The notes beneath the pieces are model-generated. The model saw nothing but the letters and a program-made list of their open reading frames with translations, made no database searches and was not told the origin of the DNA. The position numbers and the translations under genes are program-made. This document shows positions 24,108 to 32,565 of a stretch of 35,329 nt of DNA, in pieces; position 1 is the first letter of the stretch; each line of letters opens with the position of its first letter. This DNA comes from Nitrosomonas communis. GTDB lineage: Bacteria > Pseudomonadota > Gammaproteobacteria > Burkholderiales > Nitrosomonadaceae. The stretch spans positions 1 to 35,329 of the forward strand of contig NZ_JAGFJM010000044.1 of assembly GCF_024102715.1 (NCBI RefSeq). The letters are read 5' to 3'.

Positions 24108-25401
24108 GATCGCCCTCAGCGTAGAGGGCCTGAGCAAATGCTACCATATTTACGATAATCCCAGAGATAGACTGTTACAAATGCTGGCATACGGGAAAAA
24201 GCAGTTTTACCGTGAATTCTGGGCATTACGCGATATCTCGTTTACCGTAACCAAAGGAGAAACCATTGGCATCATCGGACGAAACGGCAGCGGAAAATCA
24301 ACTTTGCTGCAAATCATTGCCGGAACATTGTCTCCTACGACAGGAGAAGTCAATTCTGATGGATTACTGGCTGCGCTGCTCGAGCTGGGTTCCGGCTTCA
24401 ATCCAGATTTTACTGGACGCGAAAATGTTTATCTGAATGGTGCCGTACTTGGCCTCACGCAAGAGGAAATCCAGGCGCGCTTCGACCGTATCGCAAGTTT
24501 TGCGGATATTGGTGATTATCTCGATCAACCTGTGAAAACCTATTCCAGCGGCATGTATGTCCGACTGGCATTCGCGGTGCAGGCTTGCATTGAACCAAAA
24601 ATATTGATCGTCGATGAAGCGCTGTCAGTCGGTGATGAAAAATTTCAAAGAAAATGCTTTGACTATATCGACCGACTGCGTACCAATGGCAGCTCAATTT
24701 TGCTGGTCACTCATTCAACTGCCACCATCGAAAAATTTTGCCAGCACGCCATCCTGTTACATAAAGGTGAACTACATGGCTGGGGGCCTGCCAAGGAAAT
24801 CGTTGACCAGTATCACGCATTGCTTTACTCCGATGAGAAAACTTACCTGAGATATCTCAATTCCCAATCTGCCGCAGCCAAGACTGCGCCACTTGAGAGC
24901 ACATCTGAAGAACCCATTCAATCGGTATCTATTAAAGTTCAGACAGAGAAGAGTCCTGGCTTGCGCGCCATAATCAAACATTGGGAAGCCTTGGATCAGC
25001 TAGAAAATTACTGTGAGACCTATAAATCAGGCGACCAAGTCAAAATACGCTTCTATGCAGATATACTTGAACCAATTCAGGAAATTCAAGCTGGAATTCT
25101 AATTAGAACCATAGAGGGTGTATCAGCTTTTGGCACCAGCACGCTTTATTACGATAAAAACTATTTAGACGCTAAACCAGGCACCATCCTCCAATTCGAT
25201 TTTAATCTTAACCTCACACTCTGCACGGGTACCTATTTCGTTACCCTTGCACTCGCAGAAGCGATTTCACCGATTGATATGTCCTATCTTGACAGAAAGA
25301 CAGATGTCATCATTTTTAATGTCACCGAAACTCGTCCGCTGGGTAGCGGTATCGCTTCCCTCAAATCTGTTATATCTGTAAGCGAAGTAAGTAAATTATG
25401 A
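24097..25401 (+). CDS. wzt: Polysaccharide ABC exporter ATPase with C-terminal glycan-binding domain (Wzt-like)
   Basis: About 434 residues. The nucleotide-binding domain (1 to about 240) shows Walker A GRNGSGKST at 61-69, the signature YSSGMYVRLAFAV and Walker B ILIVDEALSVGD followed by the switch TH. Residues about 285-425 form a Wzt C-terminal beta-sandwich (SGDQVKIRFYADI, ILIRTIEGVSAFGTST), which in other exporters reads the glycan's terminal modification and so couples export to chain end. The ATG at 24097 (MSSEIALSV) is preferred to TTG at 24091. The stop overlaps the next gene's ATG by four bases. Confidence 0.94.
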   Translation: MSSEIALSVEGLSKCYHIYDNPRDRLLQMLAYGKKQFYREFWALRDISFTVTKGETIGIIGRNGSGKSTLLQIIAGTLSPTTGEVNSDGLLAALLELGSGFNPDFTGRENVYLNGAVLGLTQEEIQARFDRIASFADIGDYLDQPVKTYSSGMYVRLAFAVQACIEPKILIVDEALSVGDEKFQRKCFDYIDRLRTNGSSILLVTHSTATIEKFCQHAILLHKGELHGWGPAKEIVDQYHALLYSDEKTYLRYLNSQSAAAKTAPLESTSEEPIQSVSIKVQTEKSPGLRAIIKHWEALDQLENYCETYKSGDQVKIRFYADILEPIQEIQAGILIRTIEGVSAFGTSTLYYDKNYLDAKPGTILQFDFNLNLTLCTGTYFVTLALAEAISPIDMSYLDRKTDVIIFNVTETRPLGSGIASLKSVISVSEVSKL

Positions 25402-28400
25402 AATCACTTCTTATCGTAACTGAAGCATTCGAAGTGGGAGGACTCGAAACCCATATCAGGGGTGAAATTGTTTCGCTCAGTCGTGCAGGCTGCTCAGTTC
25501 ATCTGGCAACGGGTAAGCGCTTCAATCCTTTGCTTCTCCCGCCAGAGACTGCATCGCTGACAACTCATCTGCCCTTTGGGCCGGAGACGACGCTTACCGA
25601 GCTTGGCCATGCTGTCGAGGCGCTCAGGCATATCATTCGTCAGCATGCCATCAAGTGCGTACATGCTCATCCCTTCACATCGTTACTCCCCGCTTACATT
25701 GCGGCAGAGTTTGAGAAAATACCGTTCGTTCTTACACTCCATGGCCCCGCATCATTGGGAAGCTTTTACGGACCGCTTTACGATTTTATCCTGACTTCGA
25801 TCCTGTTACCTCATGCAGCCCTGGTCGTTACGGTATCGGAGGAAATCTCTGAGCTTGCTTCGCCTTATGTCGCGCAAGGACAAATTTTTACTTTGCCCAA
25901 TGGAATCGATATCGATACTTTCTCAACAAAGATCCCCTCCACTGACACTGATCCTAGGTGGCTGCTCGTAAGTCGTCTCGATTCCTTTAAAGTTGCCGGT
26001 ATTGCTGATTTCATTGCCAAAGCCAAAGCAGCTGGGTTACCGGGTGTGCTATTGGCAGGTGACGGTCCATCAAAAGAAACCCTCATTAACCAGCTTGCCC
26101 ACGCTGACATGCTCAGCATTGTTGAATTCTGTGGTGCACGCGCTGATATTCCGCAACTGATGCAATCGGTTGCAGGTGTAGCAGGTATGGGAAGAGTCGT
26201 GCTGGAAGGTCTAGCCAGTCACAAGCCCGTTTGTCTGGTCGGTTATGACGGGGTAAAAGGCGTGGTTAATTCCACTTCTTTTTTTCAAGCATCCCTCACG
26301 AACTTTTCAGGGAGGAATTTAGAAAACATTGACGAAACGACTTTCATTAATCAAATTAAAAATTTGCCACATATTCCTGTCACTGCGTTATATGACACAG
26401 TTCGTGAACAGTTTATAGAAACAAGATTATGGAAAAGCTTCCTGGATAAAATTAGCACGCTTGAGCCCATAACGCCCACCCTGCTCGGTCATTGTTATCG
26501 CGCGCTTACCGTGAACCCAATTTCTGAGAATATGCCATTTCTTCAATCCCCCATCTTTCTGGAGCAGATGGGCAAACTCGCCCACAGTCCTAACTACTAT
26601 CGCGCAGATTTGGTTGCTCGCTTTCTATTTCACAAAGATCAATTCATCAACGACACACACCAAAAAGCATTCGCGGAATTCAACACTCAAATCGCTCACC
26701 TTCATCAGTCCATCACTCAGCAAGAAAAGCAGATCGCCAACCTGTTAGCGGAAGTCGCAGAACGCGATAAGCACATTTCTGACCTCAAGCATACTGTGAC
26801 TGACAAGGAAAAACTGCTTAAAGAATTGCAAATGATGCAATCCCTTGAACGCGAGGAAACATTACGCCTATCGGACTGGGCACAGAAAATGGACACATAC
26901 CCCTTTCGTTACGGAACAAAAAAGTATCTTCTCAAATTTGCGAAAGCATGTTACCGCACCTTACCACTTAATTTGGCAACAAAACACAAGTTGAAGACCA
27001 ACTTGGTCAAGCTTCTCCATCTTAAATCCAGCAATAGAGCAGTCCCCTTTCACTCAATCTACCCAATTAGCCCCAGTGACATAAAATCGTTAACTGCCAA
27101 TTTGGCTGCGCTGATCGAAGGAGGGTGCGTCAATAGTAGACAAGATTATTTTATCTTCTCTGTCATCGACTGGCATTTCCGTATCCAGCGCCCGCAACAC
27201 CTGGCAAAGTATTTGGCTAGAACCGGCAGACGCGTTTTCTTCTTTAGCAATCACTTTATCGATTCCACCAGATCTGGCTATGCCATTGAACGGCTGGATC
27301 CATTGCACGAGCTTTATCAAATCAAACTTCACGTAGCAGGTGCACCAGCAATTTACTTTGCACCTCCTTCTGCAAGACACTTTGCAATGATTGAGCAGGG
27401 AATGGCGAAATTCCTGATGGATTTTGCCGCAATATCGAGCGTGTCATTGGTGCAGCATGCTTACTGGTATTCGCTGGCAGTACGCTTACCCAATACCTTG
27501 CGCGTCTACGATTGCATGGATCATCACGAAGGGTTTGGCAATGTGCCAGAAAAATTAATAGAAACCGAAAAAAAGATGCTGCAAGAATCCGATCTGGTGG
27601 TCATAACTTCCACCTGGCTGGAAAACTATGCACGAAATTACAACCCAAATTGCGTAGTGATTCGTAACGCCAGCGAATTTGAGCACTTTGCGAATCCTCC
27701 TCCTGAACATTATAGTGACACCAAAGGACGCAAAATCATCGGCTATTATGGTGCGATCGCCGAGTGGTTTGATCTCGACTTGATTCGTGCCATCGCCCAG
27801 GCGGAACCAACGATATTGATACTACTGGTAGGCAACGACACCATCAAAGCAGCCGAGGCGGTAAAAACGATTCCCAATATTGTCTTCACTGGAGAAGTGC
27901 CCTACGCGCGGTTACCTTATTACCTCCATGCCTTTGATGTGTGTCTGTTGCCCTTCCTGATTTCTCCCCTGACACTTGCGACCAACCCTGTCAAAGTTTA
28001 CGAATACCTGGCTGCTGGTAAGCCCATTGTTTGTACGGACCTTCCCGAAATTTCACAATTTGGCAACATGGTACATCGTGCCGCTGACCGAGATGAGTTT
28101 ATCCGTAAAGTATCTGACTGCCTCCGATCCGCTGATGACGAATCCATTCACCAGCAACGCAGGCAATTTGCGCGCGAGCAGACCTGGGACCACCGGGTAA
28201 ATGCGCTCACTGAGGCAATACGGATGATCCCACTACCAAAAATCAGCATCGTCGTACTAACCTATAACAATCTTGTTCTCACGAAGCTATGCCTGAACAG
28301 TTTATTACGTTGGAGCGACTACCCCAATATTGAAATTATCGTAGTTGATAATGCTTCGACTGATGGTACCCCTGATTATCTGAGGGAACTCCAGCAACGC

Positions 28401-28991
28401 ACAATGCATGTCAGGCTGATACTGAATGACAAAAATTATGGTTTCGCCAAAGGAAACAATATCGGCCTGCAAGCTGCAAGCGGCGACTACTTGGTATTGC
28501 TCAACAACGATACCATCGTCACACCGGGCTGGCTTCTGACGATGTTAAGACATTTACAGGCTGATCCCACTATCGGGCTAATCGGTTCGGTGACTAACAA
28601 CATCGGAAACGAAGCCAAGATCGATATCGCTTACAATGGACAGGAAGACATGCTGCCGGTTGCGCTTGCCTACACGGTTGCTCATATGGGCCAGCATATG
28701 CCACTGCGAACAGCCGCTTTCTTTTGTGTGATGTTTCCACGCAAGGTATTTGAGGAGGTTGGTCTGCTAGACGAGAATTTCGGTCGGGGGTTTTTTGAAG
28801 ACGACGACTACTGCCGACGAATTGAGCGCCTTGGCTTGCGCATTGTGTGTGCAGAAGATGTTTTTATTCATCACCATCTTTCGGCATCGTTTAACAAGAT
28901 TCATGATGCCGAAAGACAAGCTTTATTCAAAAAAAACAAAACTTACTATGAGTCCAAATGGGGCAAGTGGGAACCTCATGAATACAGATAA
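25398..28991 (+). CDS. Three-module glycosyltransferase (GT-B + GT-B + GT2) with coiled coil
   Basis: A single 1197-residue protein. Residues 1 to about 350 are a GT4-type GT-B transferase (EVGGLETHI, LTLHGPASLG, LPNGIDIDTFS, LLVSRLDSFKVAGI, GRVVLEGLASHKPV). About 421-491 is a coiled coil (HQSITQQEKQIANLLAEVAE). About 580-930 is a second GT-B domain of the type with DWHFRIQRPQHLAKYLA, YDCMDHHEGF, GYYGAIAEWFDL and NPVKVYEYLAAGKPIV. About 945-1197 is a GT2 rhamnosyl-type GT-A transferase (ISIVVLTYNN, VVDNASTDGT, LLNNDT in the DxD place, FFEDDDYCRRI). It should add several sugars in sequence to the glycan exported by Wzm/Wzt. It overlaps wzt by four bases and the epimerase gene by 14. Confidence 0.92.
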   Translation: MKSLLIVTEAFEVGGLETHIRGEIVSLSRAGCSVHLATGKRFNPLLLPPETASLTTHLPFGPETTLTELGHAVEALRHIIRQHAIKCVHAHPFTSLLPAYIAAEFEKIPFVLTLHGPASLGSFYGPLYDFILTSILLPHAALVVTVSEEISELASPYVAQGQIFTLPNGIDIDTFSTKIPSTDTDPRWLLVSRLDSFKVAGIADFIAKAKAAGLPGVLLAGDGPSKETLINQLAHADMLSIVEFCGARADIPQLMQSVAGVAGMGRVVLEGLASHKPVCLVGYDGVKGVVNSTSFFQASLTNFSGRNLENIDETTFINQIKNLPHIPVTALYDTVREQFIETRLWKSFLDKISTLEPITPTLLGHCYRALTVNPISENMPFLQSPIFLEQMGKLAHSPNYYRADLVARFLFHKDQFINDTHQKAFAEFNTQIAHLHQSITQQEKQIANLLAEVAERDKHISDLKHTVTDKEKLLKELQMMQSLEREETLRLSDWAQKMDTYPFRYGTKKYLLKFAKACYRTLPLNLATKHKLKTNLVKLLHLKSSNRAVPFHSIYPISPSDIKSLTANLAALIEGGCVNSRQDYFIFSVIDWHFRIQRPQHLAKYLARTGRRVFFFSNHFIDSTRSGYAIERLDPLHELYQIKLHVAGAPAIYFAPPSARHFAMIEQGMAKFLMDFAAISSVSLVQHAYWYSLAVRLPNTLRVYDCMDHHEGFGNVPEKLIETEKKMLQESDLVVITSTWLENYARNYNPNCVVIRNASEFEHFANPPPEHYSDTKGRKIIGYYGAIAEWFDLDLIRAIAQAEPTILILLVGNDTIKAAEAVKTIPNIVFTGEVPYARLPYYLHAFDVCLLPFLISPLTLATNPVKVYEYLAAGKPIVCTDLPEISQFGNMVHRAADRDEFIRKVSDCLRSADDESIHQQRRQFAREQTWDHRVNALTEAIRMIPLPKISIVVLTYNNLVLTKLCLNSLLRWSDYPNIEIIVVDNASTDGTPDYLRELQQRTMHVRLILNDKNYGFAKGNNIGLQAASGDYLVLLNNDTIVTPGWLLTMLRHLQADPTIGLIGSVTNNIGNEAKIDIAYNGQEDMLPVALAYTVAHMGQHMPLRTAAFFCVMFPRKVFEEVGLLDENFGRGFFEDDDYCRRIERLGLRIVCAEDVFIHHHLSASFNKIHDAERQALFKKNKTYYESKWGKWEPHEYR

Positions 28992-30090
28992 TGACAAGAA
29001 GATCATCTGCGTCGTAGGCACGCGCCCCGAAGCCATCAAGATGGCACCTGTCATCCAAGCATTGAAAAATGAACCTTGGGTCGATTTACGCGTTCTGGCC
29101 ACAGCACAACACCGCCATCTGCTCGATCAGGTATTGAATGTTTTCGGCATTGAGCCCGATATCGACCTGAATATCATGCGGCCCAATCAAGCGTTGACGA
29201 CCCTGACTGCGCGGCTGTTGCTGGATCTGGATGACGTATTGCTGGCTGAGAAGCCCGATGCCGTATTGGTGCAAGGTGATACCACCACCGTCCTGGCGGT
29301 TGCATTGGCCTGCTTTTATCAGGGTATTCCAGTGGGTCATGTTGAAGCAGGTCTGCGTACCTGGAATATCAACAACCCTTTTCCAGAAGAAGCTAATCGT
29401 GTCATTACCGGGAAATTGGCGCATTGGCACTTTGTACCGACTGAGGGTTCGCGCCACAATTTGCTCCGCGAAGGCGTCGCTGATGAAAAAATTTTTATTA
29501 CGGGTAATACCGTCATCGATGCGCTGCTAACTATAGCCGCCCGAAATATCACTCTTCCCCTTCAGATTGAGCCAGATAGGCGACTGGTGTTGATCACTGC
29601 TCACCGCCGTGAAAATTTTGGTGAACCGTTACGTCATATCTGCCTTGCCATCCAGGCACTTGCGCAGAAAAATCCAGATGTCGACTTTCTCTTCCCGGTC
29701 CATCCCAACCCTAACGTGACCGATATCGTTAACAAGCTGCTGGCAAACAAGCCTAATATTCATCTCTCCGCCCCACTGGATTATGTTCATTTCGTCGCAG
29801 CGCTCAAACGATCTTATTTGATCTTGACTGATTCAGGAGGCATACAGGAAGAAGCACCTGCCCTGGGCAAACCTGTGCTGGTGTTACGCGACGAAACAGA
29901 ACGCCCCGAAGCGATCGAACAGGGCGTTGCAAAACTGGTGGGAACTCATGTCGACCACATCATGCAAGCAACACAACACCTGCTGGATGACACCACCATC
30001 TACCAGGCGATGGCGAAGGGGATATCTCCTTATGGCGATGGCCACGCTGCTGAACGCATCGTCAACGTGCTAAAAGAGCATTTTAGCTGA
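28978..30090 (+). CDS. wecB: UDP-N-acetylglucosamine 2-epimerase (non-hydrolysing)
   Basis: A 370-residue cytoplasmic enzyme that interconverts UDP-GlcNAc and UDP-ManNAc, supplying UDP-ManNAc (or its uronate) for surface glycans. Family motifs are complete: VVGTRPEAIKMAPVI, QGDTTTV, HVEAGLRTW, PFPEEANRVITG, TAHRRENFG, PVHPNPNV and LTDSGGIQEEAPALGKPVLVLRDETERPE. The start at ATG 28978 is chosen because it begins just before the conserved VVGTRPE strand; a longer frame to 28795 would lie inside the preceding transferase's GT2 domain. The ATG overlaps the previous gene by 14 bases, and its stop TGA overlaps the next ATG by one base. Confidence 0.96.
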   Translation: MNTDNDKKIICVVGTRPEAIKMAPVIQALKNEPWVDLRVLATAQHRHLLDQVLNVFGIEPDIDLNIMRPNQALTTLTARLLLDLDDVLLAEKPDAVLVQGDTTTVLAVALACFYQGIPVGHVEAGLRTWNINNPFPEEANRVITGKLAHWHFVPTEGSRHNLLREGVADEKIFITGNTVIDALLTIAARNITLPLQIEPDRRLVLITAHRRENFGEPLRHICLAIQALAQKNPDVDFLFPVHPNPNVTDIVNKLLANKPNIHLSAPLDYVHFVAALKRSYLILTDSGGIQEEAPALGKPVLVLRDETERPEAIEQGVAKLVGTHVDHIMQATQHLLDDTTIYQAMAKGISPYGDGHAAERIVNVLKEHFS

Positions 30091-31214
30091 TGCAACTGGT
30101 CTATCTTTCTCCGTTGCCATGGAATAGTTTTGTACAGCGTCCCCACAAATTTGTGGAATGGTTTCATCGCCACCATGGCGGACGCGTGTTGTGGATAGAC
30201 CCTTATCCGACACGCTTGCCGATGTGGACAGATCTCAGAAGAATCAAAACCGCTAAATTCTTTACCGCTGCTCAAACAGCCACAGGCAATACCCCGGACT
30301 GGCTGACCATTATATGCCCCCCTCTGTTGCCGATAGAACCCTTGCCAGGCGCGTGTTTTATTTCCCACTGGCTGTGGCGTGATATCCTGCGGACTATTCG
30401 TCAATTCATGCAAACTGGCGACACACTGCTAGGCATTGGCAAGCCTTCCGAACTGGCACTCCAGGTACTCAGCCAGCATCCTGCTGCCGCTTCTTTTTAT
30501 GATGCCATGGATAATTTCCCGGCTTTTTACCGAGGCATTTCGAGAACAGCCATGGCACGCCGGGAACAAAGCATTGCCGATCGCGTCTCGCGCATCTCGG
30601 TCTCTTCGACCACGCTGGCAGAGCGGTTCGCTGCCTATCGTGCCAAACTGACAATAGTGCACAATGCGTGTACGGTAGACGCGCTCCCCCCCGTCAACGC
30701 CAGCAGGAGACAATCAGGAGACCTGGTTCTAGGCTATCTCGGCACGATTGGCCATTGGTTTGACTGGCCGTTTGTGCTCGCGCTGGCCCAAGCCAACGCA
30801 TCCTTGCATATCCATTTGATTGGCCCGGTCTATACATCGGTTCCTGAGCCATTACCCAGCAATATCAGCTTGCTGCCAGCCTGTGATCATGCAACTGCGA
30901 TCAGTCTGATGCAGACATTCTCGATTGGCCTGATCCCATTCAAGCACAGCGATCTCACCTCCTCGATTGATCCCATCAAATACTATGAATACCGGGCAAT
31001 AGGACTACCTATCCTGTCAACATGCTTTGGCGAAATGGCGCGGCGGCAAGGACAAGCCGGCATCTTCATTGCTGATGCTGATTCCGATCTGGCTTACCAG
31101 GTGAAGATGGCGCTGGTCTACAAATATCGCAGCAATGAAATTCAAGCATTCAGAAAAAACAACTCTTGGGAAGCACGCTTTAACGCAAGCAATATCCTGC
31201 CGTGCTCGCATTGA
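30090..31214 (+). CDS. GT-B glycosyltransferase, last gene of the glycan operon
   Basis: A 374-residue GT-B protein related to the middle module of the large transferase: LPWNSFVQRPHKFVEWF corresponds to its IQRPQHLAKYL, ASFYDAMDNFPAFYRGIS to YDCMDHHEGF, LGYLGTIGHWFDWPFVLALAQ to GYYGAIAEWFDLDLIRAI, and SSIDPIKYYEYRAIGLPILST to NPVKVYEYLAAGKPIV. It likely adds a sugar to the same glycan. The overlap with wecB is a single base (TGATG). Its last 35 bases overlap the 3' end of the convergent DNA glycosylase gene. Donor sugar unknown. Confidence 0.87.
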   Translation: MQLVYLSPLPWNSFVQRPHKFVEWFHRHHGGRVLWIDPYPTRLPMWTDLRRIKTAKFFTAAQTATGNTPDWLTIICPPLLPIEPLPGACFISHWLWRDILRTIRQFMQTGDTLLGIGKPSELALQVLSQHPAAASFYDAMDNFPAFYRGISRTAMARREQSIADRVSRISVSSTTLAERFAAYRAKLTIVHNACTVDALPPVNASRRQSGDLVLGYLGTIGHWFDWPFVLALAQANASLHIHLIGPVYTSVPEPLPSNISLLPACDHATAISLMQTFSIGLIPFKHSDLTSSIDPIKYYEYRAIGLPILSTCFGEMARRQGQAGIFIADADSDLAYQVKMALVYKYRSNEIQAFRKNNSWEARFNASNILPCSH

Positions 31215-31746
31215 CGCAATCTGGATTTTGCGCCGCTCCAGCGTGCAAAGGCCTAAGAATTGCACGCCAGGCTTCAAGCTTACGCACAAAAGGGATCGAA
31301 GCATTCGCCGGACTGGTTGAAGGTAGCCGGCAGTAATGAAATATATCGCTTTCAATCTTAGGTGCGACTAGCCGTTTAAAACAGGTTTCTGCTTTGGTCC
31401 CGTTAAAATAAACATGCGTGATGTTGTGATGGGCATGGAAAAAAACTGCAAAATCGTTGGCTATCTGCGTTTCAACTTCAATCATCGAATCCAGACTGCC
31501 GTTTCTTCTGCAGGAGTGAAGCACATCCCATAATGCAATATGCGCCGATCTCAATGCCTGCACCTTGCCGGCATAAGGTATTGCGGGATCAAACGCGAGC
31601 AGTTCAGCCATGATTCGCCAGAAGGCATTCTGCTTATGCGCATAATATTGCCCCGCTGTTAGCGATGCCTGCCCCGGCATGCTGCCAAGAATGAGAATCT
31701 TGGCATGCTCATCCGCTATCGGGGCAAAGCTATGGATCCTTGTCAT
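31180..31746 (-). CDS. DNA-deoxyinosine (hypoxanthine) / uracil DNA glycosylase, UDG superfamily family 6
   Basis: A 188-residue member of the uracil-DNA glycosylase superfamily. The motif LILGSMPGQASLTAGQYYAHKQNAFWRIM is typical of the hypoxanthine-DNA glycosylases (family 6), which remove deaminated adenine; other marks are IALWDVLHSCRRNGSLDSMI, VYFNGTKAE and LPSTSPANAS (motif 2, S-P-A/S-N). The C-terminal approximately 20 residues (HAGAAQNPDCVNASTAGYCLR) extend over the end of the convergent glycosyltransferase gene and look non-conserved. It follows the exported-protein gene after 11 bases on the same strand, suggesting cotranscription. Confidence 0.85.
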   Translation of the reverse strand: MTRIHSFAPIADEHAKILILGSMPGQASLTAGQYYAHKQNAFWRIMAELLAFDPAIPYAGKVQALRSAHIALWDVLHSCRRNGSLDSMIEVETQIANDFAVFFHAHHNITHVYFNGTKAETCFKRLVAPKIESDIFHYCRLPSTSPANASIPFVRKLEAWRAILRPLHAGAAQNPDCVNASTAGYCLR

Positions 31747-31757
31747 GACCGATCTGA

Positions 31758-32342
31758 TTATTTTTTGATATATGTTACCCCCAGCATGGTGTTTGTACCT
31801 GTTGCATCAACTTGGGCACTCGCATTAGCTGAAATACTCAAAAAGTTGCCCTCACCGAAACGGATCTCCCAGTCAACCACTGGCTGGCAGGCACGCGCCT
31901 GCTTAATTTCATCCATCACCTGCAAACAAGCCAGTTCATAAATCGCTTTGGCCCAGACCGCTTCATTGTCAGGAATAGGCTTGTTTTTTTCTACTGAACT
32001 TTTGTTTCTGCCGCCGCCTTCTTCCCGGTAATAGGTAATCCTGCGATGGCCGGGCGTGTCTTCCAGTTCAATTCGGTAAAGCGTTCTTCGTCCTCCTGCT
32101 AGAGGCGTTTGCTTGATGAAAGTCGCATTCCCGGCCTGAGCATAGCCGGCCGCTTCCAGTATGACCGGAATATCCTCTGGCAATGTATTCAGTGAAATAC
32201 CCTCGATTTCGAGATCAAGAAAGCGCTGCAGCGGAAAGGAATCGCTGGATTCATTATCCGTCGCAGCGAACACGGTTGATGGTTTGAACAGCAATACGCT
32301 GATCAATAAAAGAATGCGAGCGTACTGGTGAAAATGATGCAT
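31758..32342 (-). CDS. Exported protein of unknown function
   Basis: A 194-residue protein with a signal peptide (LLLISVLLFKPSTVFA, cleavage near residue 26) and no other membrane segment, so probably periplasmic. The mature part has a region reminiscent of small repeats of alpha/beta type (ISLNTLPEDIPVILEAAGY, then TFIKQTPLAGGRRTLYRIELEDTPGHRRI) and two cysteines (CLQVMDEIKQARAC) that could form a disulphide. I do not recognise a family. It is the first gene of a two-gene unit with the DNA glycosylase; the link may be only positional. Confidence 0.75.
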   Translation of the reverse strand: MHHFHQYARILLLISVLLFKPSTVFAATDNESSDSFPLQRFLDLEIEGISLNTLPEDIPVILEAAGYAQAGNATFIKQTPLAGGRRTLYRIELEDTPGHRRITYYREEGGGRNKSSVEKNKPIPDNEAVWAKAIYELACLQVMDEIKQARACQPVVDWEIRFGEGNFLSISANASAQVDATGTNTMLGVTYIKK

Positions 32343-32565
32343 TTTTTAGTCCTCCATTCAATTTGCGGAAAGCTCGCAGATCGTTGCATAACACCTCGAT
32401 AAAAACACCGTTTGACCTGCGCCCGTCGAAGGCCAATGTCAATGGCCTAGCGGTTCGATAAGCTCACCGCGAACGGTCAGGTTTTACTGCAACGATTTAC
32501 GAGCAACTGCTGCCAGCTTATCACAGGAAATTTCACACTGAAAACCGCTGCCAGCTTCAAAATAA
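32343..32565. other. Gap between hypX and the exported-protein gene
   Basis: About 220 bases that contain the promoter of the exported-protein gene and two short repeats: a possible hairpin AGGCCA...TGGCCT at 32430-32448 and a REP-like element at 32450-32477 listed separately. No gene is seen. Confidence 0.35.
32450..32477. repeat. REP-like element
   Basis: GCGGTTCGATAAGCTCACCG followed by CGAACGGT forms an imperfect dyad (GTTCG...CGAAC) and closely resembles the dispersed extragenic repeat GGTTCGACAAGCTCACCGCGAACGG common in proteobacteria. It may act as a terminator for hypX. Confidence 0.55.

Noticed and set aside
28795-28977. Extended N-terminus for wecB
   Set aside because: The extension lies within the GT2 domain of the preceding gene in another frame and is not part of the epimerase fold.
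29086-29457. 123-residue minus-strand frame within wecB
   Set aside because: Antisense to conserved epimerase motifs; no independent support.
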